From assembly GCA_944472155.2 (NCBI GenBank), contig OX235272.1, positions 19,886,354 through 19,950,353 of the forward strand: a stretch of DNA of 64,000 bases. The letters run 5' to 3'. The notes beneath the pieces are model-generated. The model was not told the DNA's origin. It saw nothing but the letters and a program-made list of their open reading frames with translations, and did no database searches. The stretch comes from Trichobilharzia szidati. Its lineage: Eukaryota; Platyhelminthes; Trematoda; Strigeidida; Schistosomatidae. Shown piece by piece: positions 1 through 10,946 of the stretch. Positions within the stretch are counted from its first letter, which is position 1; every line of letters starts with the position of its first letter. The position numbers and the translations under genes are program-made.

Positions 1-10
1 ATCAACTTAC

Positions 11-392
11 CCGAATTATCATATCTTTATCCATATGCCTAGACTCCAGTTTATCTCTTAAACGTTCTAGGCTAAATTGATTTGTTTCGCTGGCGTCATT
101 ATCTAAACGACGTCGTTTTCCAGGCCTCTCTTGTTCATCATTATCATTATTACTAGTATTATTATCCTCTTGTGATGTCTTGTCAACATCTTCACTGGAT
201 TCTTTCTTCAATTCAACTAAACCAAAACACGATGCCATATGATAGAGTTGGTCTCTGTTCAAAACTGATAAATGTTTACGCAACAGTTGAGCAGTTTCAA
301 TACCAGCAGGATGTGAAACAGCGAATGGAAGAAGTTTATCTTTATGGAAACCAAAAGCTTTCAATTGCAGATCACTCAATTTTGCACAATGT
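11..392 (-). CDS. AQR: AQR exon 4 (gene continues off the left edge)
   Basis: Starts at a strong acceptor (TTTGTTTACAG) at 392. The first base completes the split Arg codon, giving DK-R-HCAKLSDLQLKAF, equivalent to human DRITSLQRAAF. NRDQLYHMASCFGLVEL matches SSNTLHQVASYLCLLPT. An Asp/Asn-rich insert with a KRRR cluster (EQERPGKRRRLDND) follows; it could serve as a nuclear localisation signal, which is inference. LRDKLESRHMDKD aligns with LLELLVSRHERRI. The exon ends in ATTCGG at a consensus donor GTAAGT (10 down to 5), phase 0, so at least one more exon lies to the left of the window. Confidence 0.92.
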
Positions 393-492
393 CTGTAAAC
401 AAATTTAAAAAATAAATGACAAAAATAGCCATAGCAGTTAGAATATTTTTGCACTATTCACTCCATCTAAGATCGGTAAGAATGCAATATAA

Positions 493-655
493 ATGATGAT
501 TCAGTGGTAAAATGCCCGGCAACCACACATGTCATCTGGTTTCGTTTCTCGGGCAAAACACTCTTGAATCCCCATTAGCCGGTATTTATCCCGGGAACGA
601 CAGAAGGTTAGGCGTAAGGCAAACAACCCTAACCTGTAAAATAAAAAACCACTGC
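493..655 (+). repeat. divergent tRNA-derived SINE, family A
   Basis: A weak A-box-like start (GATTCAGTGGTAAAATG) is followed by a body ending in GTAAAATAAAAAACCACTGCTGAGA, given here in parts: a run of A after ACCTGTAA, then ACCACTGCTG. The order of motifs matches the family A SINEs at 48801 and 32133. It lies in AQR intron 3. No target duplication is evident. Confidence 0.45.
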
Positions 656-1110
656 TGAGATTACACAAATCATGATTGATGCCCCAAGTTCTACTCAGAA
701 AACAGAGGAATGGAAAGAAATAAACATGATCTGTCCAATATATGATAAATACTATAATATATTAACAGCTGCATATGTTATAAAAGTCGAAAGATGCATT
801 TGTGTCATTCCTTCTTCAACAGACGAATCACTACAGTTGCTCTGATAAAAAAAAACTTGAAGTTCACAGACGAATTCTTCTTTGAAAAGAGACAGAACAA
901 ACATTAGCGCAGAATAATATGGTTCCATTTTATTTCGTCATTTCTCTTTAGATGCATATGACGTGAGTTTTTTTATAAAAACCAGTTATCGTGCAATTTA
1001 AGCAAACATTTAGTTTATTATCATGAAGCAGTCTTCCAGTATGGACTGTTGTCAGGAAGTCACAGTGAAATAAAGCATTAAGGTGATAATTTTTAATTTT
1101 GATTTTTGAT
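656..1110. other. AQR intron sequence, no gene
   Basis: AT-rich intron with no coding signal. Positions 905-950 (AGAATAATATGG, then TTATTTCGT) resemble the arms of the inverted-repeat element at 54848-55206 and may be a half copy of it. Confidence 0.5.
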
Positions 1111-1300
1111 TTACAGCTTGATTCCACACCGTTTTTTCAGTACAAGTGTGGAATTTTCAGCATGGATATCGGTAGCCCAAATTCAGGCCGACCATAGATA
1201 TCGGGTGTGCGCCGGCAGGGGATCGAACCCTGGACCATGTGCATGGTCGGCGAGAATCCTAACACCATTAATATATATATATATATATACATATATATGA
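1111..1300 (-). repeat. tRNA-derived SINE, family B, with (TA)n
   Basis: On the minus strand this reads head to tail: an A/B-box region around 1210-1265 (B box GGTTCGATCCC), the CGATATC-rich body (GATATCTATGGTCGG), and the family B tail GCTGAAAATTCCA with CGGTGTGGAATCAAGCTG. A (TA)n microsatellite occupies about 1270-1290 beside the head. Confidence 0.75.
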
Positions 1301-1426
1301 GCGAAGTTTCGCATAAACAATAAACAATTTTGTTGTTAGGATGGTAATAAGTCAGTGATAATGCATGATCAGACATCATAAAATGCAGTGATTAAAACTC
1401 ATAACATTAGAAAAACAACATTTGTC

Positions 1427-2520
1427 TTCCATATTAGTTTGTTTATTAGGTATATCACACAGTGAAACAGTATTATTTACTGGATGACACAGTTTCGAAC
1501 AAAATTTATTGTTCATAATCATATCAATTATAATCACAAGACTTCGAAACTTGAGTTTTATAGTTTTCTTTGTCTTCTATTTGTCGTCGTTGGGGTAGTA
1601 AAATTTTCCAGATATCCTTCCGGACAGGTGTTCCATCATTCCTATTACACGTATTTGCAGTTGATTCGATAAACAAAGCTTCCGTTATCAATCTCTCCCT
1701 CCACCCTGCCACAATGTTAGATTTTAAAGCTGTCATCCTATCCCATCTTATTGTATGGTTGTGTATGACTGCATGTAGTGCTATAGCGGAACTATTCTCT
1801 AGATTTCTTATCTTATTCGGGTCAACCAATCTAGATTTTGCTAAGTTTTTATGTTCAGCTAGTCTGACTGCCCCTGTTCTACTAGTTTGACCTATGTATT
1901 TGACCTGACAATCATTGCAGGCAGGGTATTAGATAAACTAAATTGTTTTGTTTTAAAGGCTCTACAGGATCCTTTAGCCGACAAAGCTTGTTTCTAATTG
2001 AGTTTGTGGGTTTGAATGCCGTTTTTATTCCTGCCTTGTTGAGAATTCTGCGTAAAGCTTTTGAGGTTCCTTCCTTGTATGGAATTACTACTGATGATTT
2101 AGATTCTTTATTGTTGGTGTCGTCATTAATATTATTATTATTATTATCACTGTTATCATTATCATTATTATTGTTATTATCACCATCGCTATTATCATTA
2201 TTTATTTTATTTTTACATTTCCTTACATATTTCCTGACTAATTTATCCGGGTAATTATTAAGTTTCAAGGCTTCTTTTATATGTATCAGTTCTTGTTTTA
2301 GATTTTCTTTGGTACTACTTAATTTTTGTGTTCTGTCATTGAAACATTTCACCAATCCTATTTTTACTGACATAGGATGGGATGACTGGAAGTCCAAATA
2401 TCTGTTTGAGTGTGTGGGTTTCCTGTAAACACTAGTGTTTAACTTCCCATCCTCTTTCCTCTTTACGTTGCAACATTTGTCTTCTATTAAATAGATCGAA
2501 TAGCTTCAACTCGTCAATTA
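1427..2520 (-). mobile_element. Penelope-like element, RT C-terminus to GIY-YIG, broken
   Basis: Reading leftwards, the first segment is SVYRKPTHSNRYLDF and HPMSVKIGLVKCFNDR, typical of the end of a PLE reverse transcriptase thumb. Next comes an Asn/Asp low-complexity linker (about 2120-2210), then KAGIKTAFKPTNSIRNK, and the GIY-YIG nuclease (CQVKYIGQTSR, then LAEHKNLAKSRLVDP). The catalytic RT palm is absent, so the copy is 5'-truncated. The nuclease is out of frame with the linker because of an extra four bases (CTGC) at about 1917-1925. The terminal sequence at 1427-1545 matches the ends of the PLEs at 60 and 62 kb. No inverted copy of it is seen at the right end here. Confidence 0.85.
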
Positions 2521-3244
2521 CTAAACACCTGATAGTCACAGAACACCAAGTGGACGCATCAGGAGTATTCGAAATAATTAGCAAAAAAAAAAAGAGCTCG
2601 AGGCCTCTTGGGTTTTCTGAAGCTAACGCAATATAATGACTGAAACCTAACCTATGTATTCAAAAGGAATCCATTGTGGGATTTCAATTATCCTGGTAAC
2701 TCGCCCTAAAGTAATTCTTCGCCTTTAGATTTCATCATTTTGTTTCGATCGCTACTCTTCATTTCTCGCTTGACTTTTATAATAAACCCACATAGATTGC
2801 ATCATCATCATCATCTTTTCATTAGACTTCTTACGTTTCAAATTCCGACAATGCAAGCTTATAATATCTGGTCATTGTATTTTATTCTCTCTGATTATGC
2901 AATTTTATCACTGAATTATCACCATCAACATGACAAAAATTGTTCATCCTTTACGAGAAACTCTCCTCTTATATATTGTATCTACGATAACTTTATCATC
3001 TTTATGGTTTGTTCCATTGTGGCTTTCTGACAGCCATCGTTATTGGAGGACTGATTCACGATGATAAGCAAAGTGTCCATTAAAACTGTATTATTAGTGA
3101 TTTTATCACACATTTATTAGATATTTGTACGTAGCTGACGAGAACCAACGTAATAAAGTGGATTTATATTACTCTGCACCGATGTTTGTTCTATTTCTTT
3201 CCATACCTGAAGTAATTAATAAATTACTAGACACACTACACTAG
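2521..3244. other. AQR intron sequence, no gene
   Basis: Nothing recognised apart from a short (CAT)n run near 2800-2816. Open frames here have no family resemblance. Confidence 0.5.
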
Positions 3245-3480
3245 TCACTGACTAGTGTCCAATCAAAGTATCCAATAGAGTCATAAAGGAGGTCAATCGC
3301 GAGCTCAGTAGTAACGTCTCTGACTGCAGCTCACACTGGGTGACACGGGTTCGAATCTCAGAAGGGACATGAGTTCCTTCAAGGTTGCAGACACGCCTCG
3401 CTGATGAGTGCCAACTAGCACGAAACCTAGGTTGAAGGCTTCCTGTCGAATGCCTCCAACCATCTAATATCAGGAATTAC
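3245..3480 (+). repeat. Salpha satellite/SINE copy with hammerhead
   Basis: Begins with the unit-start sequence GACTAGTGTCCAATC. A tRNA-like pol III promoter region follows (A-box-like GCTCAGTAGTAACG, B box GGGTTCGAATCTC near 3346-3358), then the hammerhead domain and the 3' segment GCCTCCAACCATCTAATA. Salpha is an established schistosome family of pol III-transcribed, ribozyme-bearing repeats. Confidence 0.85.
3395..3439 (+). ncRNA. hammerhead ribozyme, Salpha type, stem I weakened
   Basis: The core CTGATGAG is at 3401-3408 and CGAAA at 3421-3425. Stem II is GTGC/GCAC with a 6-nt loop. Stem III is three pairs, ACC/GGT, closed by a TA loop. The predicted cleavage base follows GGT at 3433. 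Stem I has mismatches at both positions next to the site (G3434 against G3400, A3435 against C3399), while the next four pairs are intact. The core is complete but cleavage may be impaired. Confidence 0.8.
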
Positions 3481-3588
3481 TCCACGCCTAATCCTTAACC
3501 TTGAAGTAGAAACAAAATAGTCATATAGCATATAAACTCTACGATAATACACACCTCTACTGAAGCACAAAAATAACGGTACACTTAC

Positions 3589-3851
3589 CTTTTGTCCATT
3601 TCTGATTCATCCAATGGTTCACCAGTACTTTCATCAATATGAAAATGTGCATAGAATGCCAACAAGTCGACTAATTCTGAGAAGAGTTTTCCATCAGGAC
3701 GTTTGATAAGAGCAGATCTTTGACAATAGACAACAACATGTCTATCATCAAGAACAACATTGAGAATTCGACGTGTCAGCAGCATACTTTCCAAATCAAT
3801 GAGTAATAAAATGAAACGTTCCAAATAGTGAATCAATAATGGTTCTATAGG
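3589..3851 (-). CDS. AQR: AQR exon 3
   Basis: Encodes residues 297-383 plus two bases of codon 384. The in-frame acceptor is TTTCAAG before CCTATAGAA at 3851. A nearer AG at 3845-3846 would put the exon out of frame and was not used. The donor is AAAAG/GTAAGTG at 3588, phase 2. HYLERFILLLIDLESMLLTRR, read in parts, aligns with human [21 protein letters not shown], and FSELVDLLAFYAHFHIDE aligns with FSQLLDMLKFYTGFEIND. This is the most conserved part of the gene in this window. Confidence 0.94.
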
Positions 3852-4439
3852 CTTGAAAAGTGAAATCGAATATGAAACAATAGATAGTAGAGAGGATAGA
3901 CAATAATGGGGAGCAAATTAAAATATATGGGTGAATACAGTACGAAAAAAATGCGTTCAGTATTACGTAGATGTGCGAAGTCAGCATGAAATCATAAGCC
4001 TGGTTTATAGACTCTTTACTCAAGAATGCTGGTGTGAAATTATACCTGAGTAACATCACAACCATAAAAACCAAAGAACTTAGCTACTGATTAAACTGGA
4101 TACCTCACTGATAAAGAATGATATGTATTAACAACTGTACGCAAGATTGTACACTAGGCAATGAAGTATGCTAGCGAGGCTAATAGACAGCTCACACAGT
4201 GAAATCCAAGTATCTAGACAAATTAGTCACACCATAACACCTTGACAGATATTTCTAACAGCACTGTTTATCAACTGTCAGCCTATTTACTAACCTTATA
4301 CGTGATATAACACGGAATGAATTACTGTGTAAATGAAATAATGGTACAGTCTCTTCAAATTAGCAAGTGAAGATTGCTGGTTAAACGATGGACTGAGAGG
4401 AGATTTTATCAAGTTTCCTCAATAACACTTATTAGTACA
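3852..4439. other. AQR intron 2, start; no gene
   Basis: No family resemblance found. Open frames on either strand in this stretch contain no recognisable motif. Confidence 0.5.
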
Positions 4440-4960
4440 GAATTGTAGCTCAGGTGGATGATTTTGATTTGGTTAGGTTCTCTGAGATGACTGACTGGTT
4501 TCAACATAGAACTTTGCACCGATGTGCAGCAGTTCGAGTCGCCACACTCCATGTAACACACAAAGCAAAAGAAGAAAGTCAAAAGAAATGCAAAACAGAG
4601 ACAGTAAACAGAGATATCAGGCAAAAGGAATGGTAATATCGAAGAACAATATAGTTTTATTGGAAATTATTAGTCACAAGGAGTGAATGCATCTCCGCCA
4701 CTGAGAATGATTTAGAGCCATGTCACCAATTGTCTGCAGCCATTGGTTTTTACAGTCCCAAGGACCCCAACCAGGAAGTCTACACCTTCCTACATGGCTT
4801 AAACCAACTGTTGTGGATTTCATTGACTGACAAAGCGATGTTTTGGTTTGACCACCACTGACTCTTTTTCAACCTCACCCTATATCAGCTAACATTGTCC
4901 GTCGAGGAAGGCGATGGCTAGACATGTTCTCTGAGATGATTGATCTAATTAAGAAGCTCG
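4440..4960 (-). mobile_element. RTE-clade LINE 3' end (relic)
   Basis: Homologous, by shared landmarks, to the 3' UTR of the large RTE at 49146-51985: ATAGAACTTTGCACC, AAGTCTACACC, TGGTTTTTAC and CACCCTATATCAGCTAAC. It is 5'-truncated just inside the coding end (the complement of GCTGATATAGG codes LADIG in intact copies). It sits in AQR intron 2. Confidence 0.75.
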
Positions 4961-5396
4961 CGTTGTCCTTCTGGACAACATCTTCAGCGCAAGTTGTGCT
5001 ATGAAATGAACCTATTTGAATTCTCCATGAATGATACAACTGTATCTCCTAACAAGAAAGTTCAAATTTCATGTCCATAAAAATGAGCAATAGATATGTA
5101 AAAATTAACAACCAACCATGATAATGGTTGTCAAGAGAATTCAAATAAATTCACTTCATACTAAAACTTACTCTAAAGATGTCATCTAGATGAACAACGA
5201 AAGCTGTGCAATTAAGTCAACCAGCTGAGAGGACTTAACCAAGTAAAAAACACTTATAAATCTCAGTTATGTAAAATAGCTTTTCTACAGGCTTCTAACA
5301 CCGGTCGAAAAGTGAATGATTAAGTCAATGAGTCACATATCCGTATATATATAAATATATATTTTTTTATGCAGCCACAAGAACTCAACGATACCA

Positions 5397-6222
5397 TACT
5401 TGGCCCGTGTTCTACGTGACAGAAACAATGTTAAGCTCGAAACCTATGACTTTCTTTGTTGTTAAAAACATAATTTTAGGCTCTTTTATTTCTCTCTTAT
5501 TTCGCATTCTATAGTGAACTCCTTCTTAAACATACTTAGCTACCTAAATTATTAACATTGGCTTACTTTTTTGTACTTTACTCTATTCCTTCTTTTGTGT
5601 ATCTAGTGGTTCCGACTATATTAGCACTATGAGTATTACAAAATTGTCCTGTCATTAACCATCATGTAATTATTAGTTTTGTGGTTGTTGTTGTTTCTTT
5701 TTGTTCGGCAATATTAACTGACAATCATTGGTTGTGAACGCCATAGTCACCAACTTAAAAATTTTGTATTATGCAGGATTACTCACACCACCACTACAAA
5801 CACTGCATTAGACCTGACAATAAAAAACAAAACAACAACCCTGAAATGCTATTTTATGATTGTTTAGTGTTGTTTCAACCAAATTAACTGATCTTCATGG
5901 CGATAAACATTTCATAACTTCTTGTATGACTATAGCTTTACTGTCACCATGCATAATGATATCATAGCTTCCACAACCCAATACTGAGTTATTATTATAT
6001 GCTGTTTATTTTCCTTTCTACTTCTTGGAATTTTTTCGCACTTTTTAAAACTATTGTTTTTCCTGTTTTTTTTTTGCTGTTGGTGTCTTCATATTTATTT
6101 TTTTTGAAATACTCCATTTAAATGTTTGATAAAATTAGATGCAAATATTGTAGATATGTGCTGAAAATTCCACACTGTACCACTAGTACTGTTTCTGGAA
6201 TACAGCAAATTATTATTATAAA
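5397..6222 (+). repeat. family E dispersed repeat, ~830 bp
   Basis: A second, closely similar copy lies at 56300-57126. Shared landmarks run in the same order: CGAAACCTATGACTT, AGTGAACTCCTTC, ACATTGGCTT, TGACAATCATTGGTTGTG, GCATTAGACCTGACAAT, TGGTGTCTT, GTGCTGAAAATTCCACAC and a 3' end GCAAATTATTATTAT. No ORF is preserved. It could be the 3' portion of a LINE not otherwise represented here. Its tail shares GCTGAAAATTCCA with SINE family B. Confidence 0.75.
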
Positions 6223-6805
6223 AAAACTGACTAGGGGTAACAATCGAGTATGTCTATCCCATGTTTTCTTGTGATATGGGAAGAAAATGAGACAGAAAGG
6301 GTATACCTAAGCATTCAAATGCTTAACAACATAAATAAATATAGCACATTACTATAATACGCTGTTTTCCTTGTTAGAAAATCAGGAAAAACCACATTAC
6401 TAGTTGTAATCAGGATTTTTGAATGCATCTTTGATGTGTTTCCTTTATCGAATTAAAAGAATTTCTGTTCTCTGCAGATAACATACTAATCTCATATTAG
6501 TAAGTGAATGCAACATGCAACTGTCCTCCTACATTTATACTGATTATTCATTAAGATTTTTCGTTGAAAATGTAAATATTGAAAAATCAATCAACTGACT
6601 GATTCGTTACTCTTATTTAAATGAACAGTGAACTCTGAGGCACTAAGAATTATGATTGACTACCAGAAGACATACACACATGAATAAATAACAGCCACAA
6701 AGATTTATGAGAAACAAATACTGTTTTTCAAAGTTTTAAATCTTGATTCATGTATATAGTGAATAGCCAGTCGAGAGAAGGATGTAGGTTATTGCACAAA
6801 TAATA

Positions 6806-6890
6806 ATAATAATAATTTGCTTTATTCCAAAACAGTACTTGTGATACAGAATGGAATTCTCAGCATTTTTACTACAGTATTGCATCCAGT
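6806..6890 (-). repeat. family E 3' tail fragment
   Basis: On the minus strand, GCTGAGAATTCCATTCTG, ACAAGTACTGTTTTGGAATAAAGC (given here as two overlapping parts of the same tail) and (ATT)n reproduce the last ~85 bp of family E at 6150-6222 and 57060-57126. Confidence 0.6.
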
Positions 6891-7848
6891 TAGTACATTA
6901 TCAATAAATAGAATTCTACATAGATTAGGGAAATCTCAGTTCATTATTACAACAACATATTGGCATGTCGGTAGCAAAGCCAAAGTTGAACAGTGGTTGA
7001 AGGTGTTAGAAAAGTAGGTGCTATCATATTTACTGGCGTAAGTGGAAGAAAGAAACAAAGCAGCACATAACGGAAAAGAGAGAGAGAAAATAGGAAAAGA
7101 AAGTAAGAAAATGTTGTACCTATCAATGATATGAGTTGGAAAGACGAGGTCCAGTTGTTCTACTAACTATTTAATGAATTATAGGTGTCACGCCTAATGC
7201 TTTCTTTACCGCACAGAACACAAGCTAAGTAGGGTATGGTTGAGTTTTTGTACTTGCTGGTGCAAGCATTTATTTTTTATATAGGCTTCTGGTTTTGCCT
7301 TGTGAGATACAAGAGAGTTGTGAATGACAAGGGTGGTGTGAGAGTGATGAAATGGATTTGGCCCCTTTTTCACATGAGTTCATGTGCCTGTCAACCAGTC
7401 TTCATCCATTGATTCTTAGTACTACAAGAACTCCAGCCATGTAACGAGTCTAACATTGAACAACCTGGTACTTGACGGTTTTGTACCTGTTTTTTCTGAA
7501 TGTACCTTACATTTTCCAACATAAGCCTACTTCAGATAACATTTTTCATCTAGGAAAGTGGTCACTTTTCAAGTAAACACATTTCCTATCCATAACTCTT
7601 ACCTATGGCAAGATAAAACCCATTAATAAAAAAATAAAAATTCGAAAACAATTATTCCGACATCATATCCATTCAGTATATATCATGATGGAATGATTTT
7701 TTTTTGGTATAATTAGCTGCTATGGCATTAGTCTGCATACTTAAATTTCGTCATTTCACTGACTTATTTACCGCTAATATGTAAAAATAAATTTTTTTAA
7801 ATTAAGCAAAGAAGTAAACACTAGGGGTAATGAAAAGTGTTAACAAAC
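6891..7848. other. AQR intron 2, end; no gene
   Basis: No recognisable family. A purine-rich stretch (AAAGAGAGAGAG) lies at about 7070-7090. Confidence 0.5.
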
Positions 7849-8385
7849 CTTATTATTTTCATCTTTCTCAGGTATAGAATTCAATAAAGTTAGAAATACA
7901 TCCAAAATTCTTGGGATAAATGAATGTTGAAAAATCATTTTATCTCTTTCTTCAGCTGTCACCTTGGTCTCACGATACTTTTGCAATTTTTTCAGTAATC
8001 GAGCATATCGTGGATGAGATTTCAGCTCAACACTTAACCGACTTGGTTGAAGATGATCCTGCCATATAGCCAGACTGTACAATTCACGGAGACTACGTCT
8101 TAGGACGCCAACTTCAGCTAAGTTTGTAAAACAATGTGATAAGAAAATAATAAGAACTATATGCTCCAGAATGCATTTCTTCTGTTGCACTGGATTTAGT
8201 GACTTTACAGTGTCCTGCTGTTGCTGTTCATTCTTAACGTCACCATTATTATCATTAGAATAATCTGGAGCTGTATCATCACTGAGAAATGGGTTGGCAG
8301 CCAGTATATTTGACGATTCATCAAGCAAGATATGCAGTACACGTTGAATAAGTCCACTAAATTTATCTGCCGACTCTACGAAAGT
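7849..8385 (-). CDS. AQR: AQR exon 2
   Basis: Encodes residues 118-296 in phase 0 at both ends. The acceptor is ATTATAG before ACTTTC at 8385 and the donor is AAG/GTTTGT at 7848. Segments such as FLSHCFTNLAEV, LSVELKSHPRYARLLKKL and FIPRILDVFLTLLNSIP correspond to the human AQR stretches FLDHCFNSLEVD, LELELKKTPKLRKFWNLI and FLSQLIQKFISVLKSVP. A schistosome-specific acidic insert (SNDNNGDVKNEQQQQ) sits near residues 160-175; low-complexity inserts of this kind are common in flatworm proteins. Intron 1 (8386-10595) holds an RTE 3' fragment and a SINE relic. Confidence 0.92.
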
Positions 8386-8641
8386 CTATAATATCGATGG
8401 AAAAAGAAAAAAATAATAGTCATTATAGTATAACCAAAAGCTAAGGCATTACGTGTATACCAGTACCATAGGGTAAACACACATATATGAGACCACGAAC
8501 CGTATAACACAAGCAATCAAAACTTCATGTATCACATGGCAAGATAGCGTTACTTATTTGACGTCGGTATTCACGGCTTCTACCAAAATCAGAAACAGTT
8601 CAACAACCAAGAACGTAATTTAAGAGACAGTTTTCATACCA

Positions 8642-8950
8642 CAGGTCGGTCGGTTTTCGATATAGAACTGTGCACATATGTGCAGCAGTTCAAGTCGCCA
8701 CATCATGTAGCGCTCAAAGCAACAGAAGAAAGTAGAAGAAATGCATAATATAGACAGTAAACAGAGGTGTGAGACAAAGGTATAGTAATAACGAAGAACA
8801 AAACAGTTTCATTGGAAATCATAAGTCACACGGAGTGGATGCATCTGCGCTAGCCATTGACAACGATTTTGAGCCATGTCACCAATTGTTTCCAACCATT
8901 GGTTTTTACCGTCCCGAGGACCCCACATACCACAGCTTCCTAGCAGATAA
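8642..8950 (-). mobile_element. RTE 3' UTR fragment
   Basis: Same landmarks as at 36748-37000: GGTCGGTCGGTTTTCG, TAGAACT, the CAAGTCGCCACA block and TGGTTTTTACCGTCCC. It covers only the untranslated 3' end and is severely 5'-truncated, as is usual for LINE copies. Confidence 0.7.
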
Positions 8951-9650
8951 ATTCGGACTTCATAGTGACGAGTGACGGGTTCTAGTTTCAATGAGAAAAC
9001 TACTCTTTGAAAGCTTTCGAGTTTAGAGCAGTTTCGAAGTCCTGAGGAAGACAATACACATAAGGTGGATTTCATTACTAGCCATTACTATGGAAACAGA
9101 AATAATTGTCATTCCAGTATATGACGTATTTACATTACTGGAAGATCACTGCAAAAAAGGTATGGACCACACATTCATCAACAGCTTCACTCATCGCTGA
9201 CTTCACTTCTTAGCAAAAGAATGCATACTTCCAATGTGATACATTCCAAAACTATTGTGGTCAGATGATTCAGAAATGCAGCAAACTTGATATGCTACTT
9301 CGGAAACATTTATACAATACAGGAGTGATAACTTCTGACTAAATTTATCTAGGTAGGTTGATGACTCCATAAAACTCGTTTTATGGGTGTTGAAAATATT
9401 GTGAGCTGACTTATTTACGGATTTTATTACATCAGTAGGCAATAGGCACGCTTTTAGTTAACAAACCAGTTGTCAACAATCTGTTTTTCGACTGCTAAGG
9501 AATCACATAAGCATCCCAACACACGTTTATGAACGCTTGTAATGCACCAATGCATTTAGCGGCTGGAAAATCTGCTGGTTGCACCCACAATTATTCAGAG
9601 CTTAAATAAAATAACATTAGCAAGAAAGGAGACCCAGTAATTGCTTAGCA
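8951..9650. other. AQR intron 1, no gene
   Basis: No coding or repeat signal that I recognise. Confidence 0.4.
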
Positions 9651-9654
9651 ATAA

Positions 9655-9830
9655 CACTACATCGAGAACTGGAAGAAGTTAGAGTTCATGGGTTATTGAG
9701 TTCCGACCCAGGAGTTGAATGGTCAACGTGCTCGCGTCGTGACCTAAAGGTAGTGAGTTTCACTTCTGCTGGAGTCATGGGTTCAATGATTCTCCTAGTG
9801 ACATTGGTTCATGACCAAATATACACTAAA
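9655..9830 (+). repeat. relic of the tRNA-like family C SINE
   Basis: Begins with GAAGTTAGAGTTCATGGG, the spacer-edge motif of the fold-back element at 38978-39477. A decayed tRNA-like head follows (GTTGAATGGTCAACGTGCTCG, given here as its A-box part TTGAATGGT, then GGTAGTGAGTTTC). Only one arm is recognisable. Confidence 0.45.
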
Positions 9831-10595
9831 ATCAGAAAAATACCCTGAGAACAATTTAGGACCCTTTTTAGACATACTGAATAAGTGCTTCTATAATGAC
9901 TAATTACAGATGCAAAGAATGATAAAGGAAATAACACCAGAAAAAGATAACCGAAAGTTACTTCAATGTATTTAACATAATAACCCGCAAAGAAAGACAA
10001 AAGTTAATGAACCTGTGTCACGAATAATGGCTACTCGATAACCATAGAAAAATGCTAGTAAAATGTTAGCAAAAGTGTCTTGACAAGACTTTCAATTGCT
10101 TTCCAATTAAATCCGAATTGACGTGAATATTTCACTCGTCTAACGACAGTTCAACTGATAGTGATGCATACTGAAAACGACCTTTAAGTATATTATCAAC
10201 ACCACATAGGAAAGCAGAGAAGCTAGAGATATTTTACCAGTAAGATTTTTAATATAGGGTTGTCAAATCCAGTTGACCTTAATTTTATTTCATCCTTGGC
10301 TATTTTAAATAAGCTTCCAGGATAGTGAAGTGAATCAGTACTAAAGTCACTTTGATCATCAGCAAAAAGCTGACTTGTAAAAGGTAAAGCAATACTTGAA
10401 TAACTGGTACTGTTTTTCCCAAGAAAATTGGCGATAACCAACAGTGTAGGATGTATAACCTCAGTTCAATCCTTAATTACTGAAAACTTTGTTGCTTACT
10501 TCAAATAACCTATATATGCTATTCGATAGGCCGAAAATATGCGGGTGGACAAATACGATACATGAAAAGTCTAATGAAAGGACTGTACAACTAAC
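9831..10595. other. AQR intron 1, near exon 1; no gene
   Basis: A 72-codon open frame at 10223-10441 on the minus strand was compared with the AQR segment expected next; it does not match, and exon 2 already supplies that segment. Confidence 0.5.
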
Positions 10596-10946
10596 CGGCC
10601 ATATTGGGACACGTCCACGAGCTTTTTCATTGACCATTGCACATATTGATAAAACATGCGCACGACTGCTCTTGTCTGCATCGAAGTGTGGCCAAAGCCA
10701 TTGTTCTAGATACTGATTCAGTTCAAGAGCCAAACATCTACGATGTGAAAATCCAGAAGATAATAGTTCCTCGCGATAAATTTTCTCCGCAATTTTTGGC
10801 TGGAAAGGTCTGTATACATCTTTATCTGTAGTGGGCGCTGAAGATTGACTAGATTTTACTGATTGTTGACTTGTAAGCCAATAAGTACGGGCAAGCTGAC
10901 TGATCCGATCCTGAGACACATAGTCTACTGAATCACGAGCTGACAT
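10596..10946 (-). CDS. AQR: AQR (Aquarius) exon 1, N-terminus
   Basis: This exon encodes residues 1-117 of an Aquarius orthologue, the intron-binding SF1-type RNA helicase of the spliceosome, which acts in the nucleus. The frame opens MSARDSVDYVSQ and continues through QLARTYW, LELNQYLEQWLW and SICAMVNEK. Those segments line up with human AQR VTQLACKYW, LEFSQYLENYLW and SICCMVNEK, as I remember the family. The exon ends after VPIWP at a GTTAGT donor (10595) in phase 0, and exon 2 resumes with TFVESADKF, matching human WEIFKKKPDHF. An in-frame TAG lies directly before the ATG; the same bases, after a T-rich stretch, also read as a 3' splice site, so the mRNA 5' end could be formed by cis- or trans-splicing. 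The visible gene covers about 511 residues in four exons, all part of the all-alpha N-terminal armadillo-like region. The helicase core would lie beyond the left edge. Confidence 0.9.

Noticed and set aside
1943..2254. Leucine-rich plus-strand ORF
   Set aside because: Antisense of the Asn/Asp linker of the PLE; Leu/Ser runs are the complement of AAT/GAT repeats.
3845..3846. Nearer AG acceptor for AQR exon 3
   Set aside because: It would shift the frame relative to exon 2; the upstream AG at 3852-3853 keeps phase 0.
10223..10441. Extra AQR exon between exons 1 and 2
   Set aside because: The protein does not match AQR, and exon 1 joins exon 2 in frame with family-consistent sequence.
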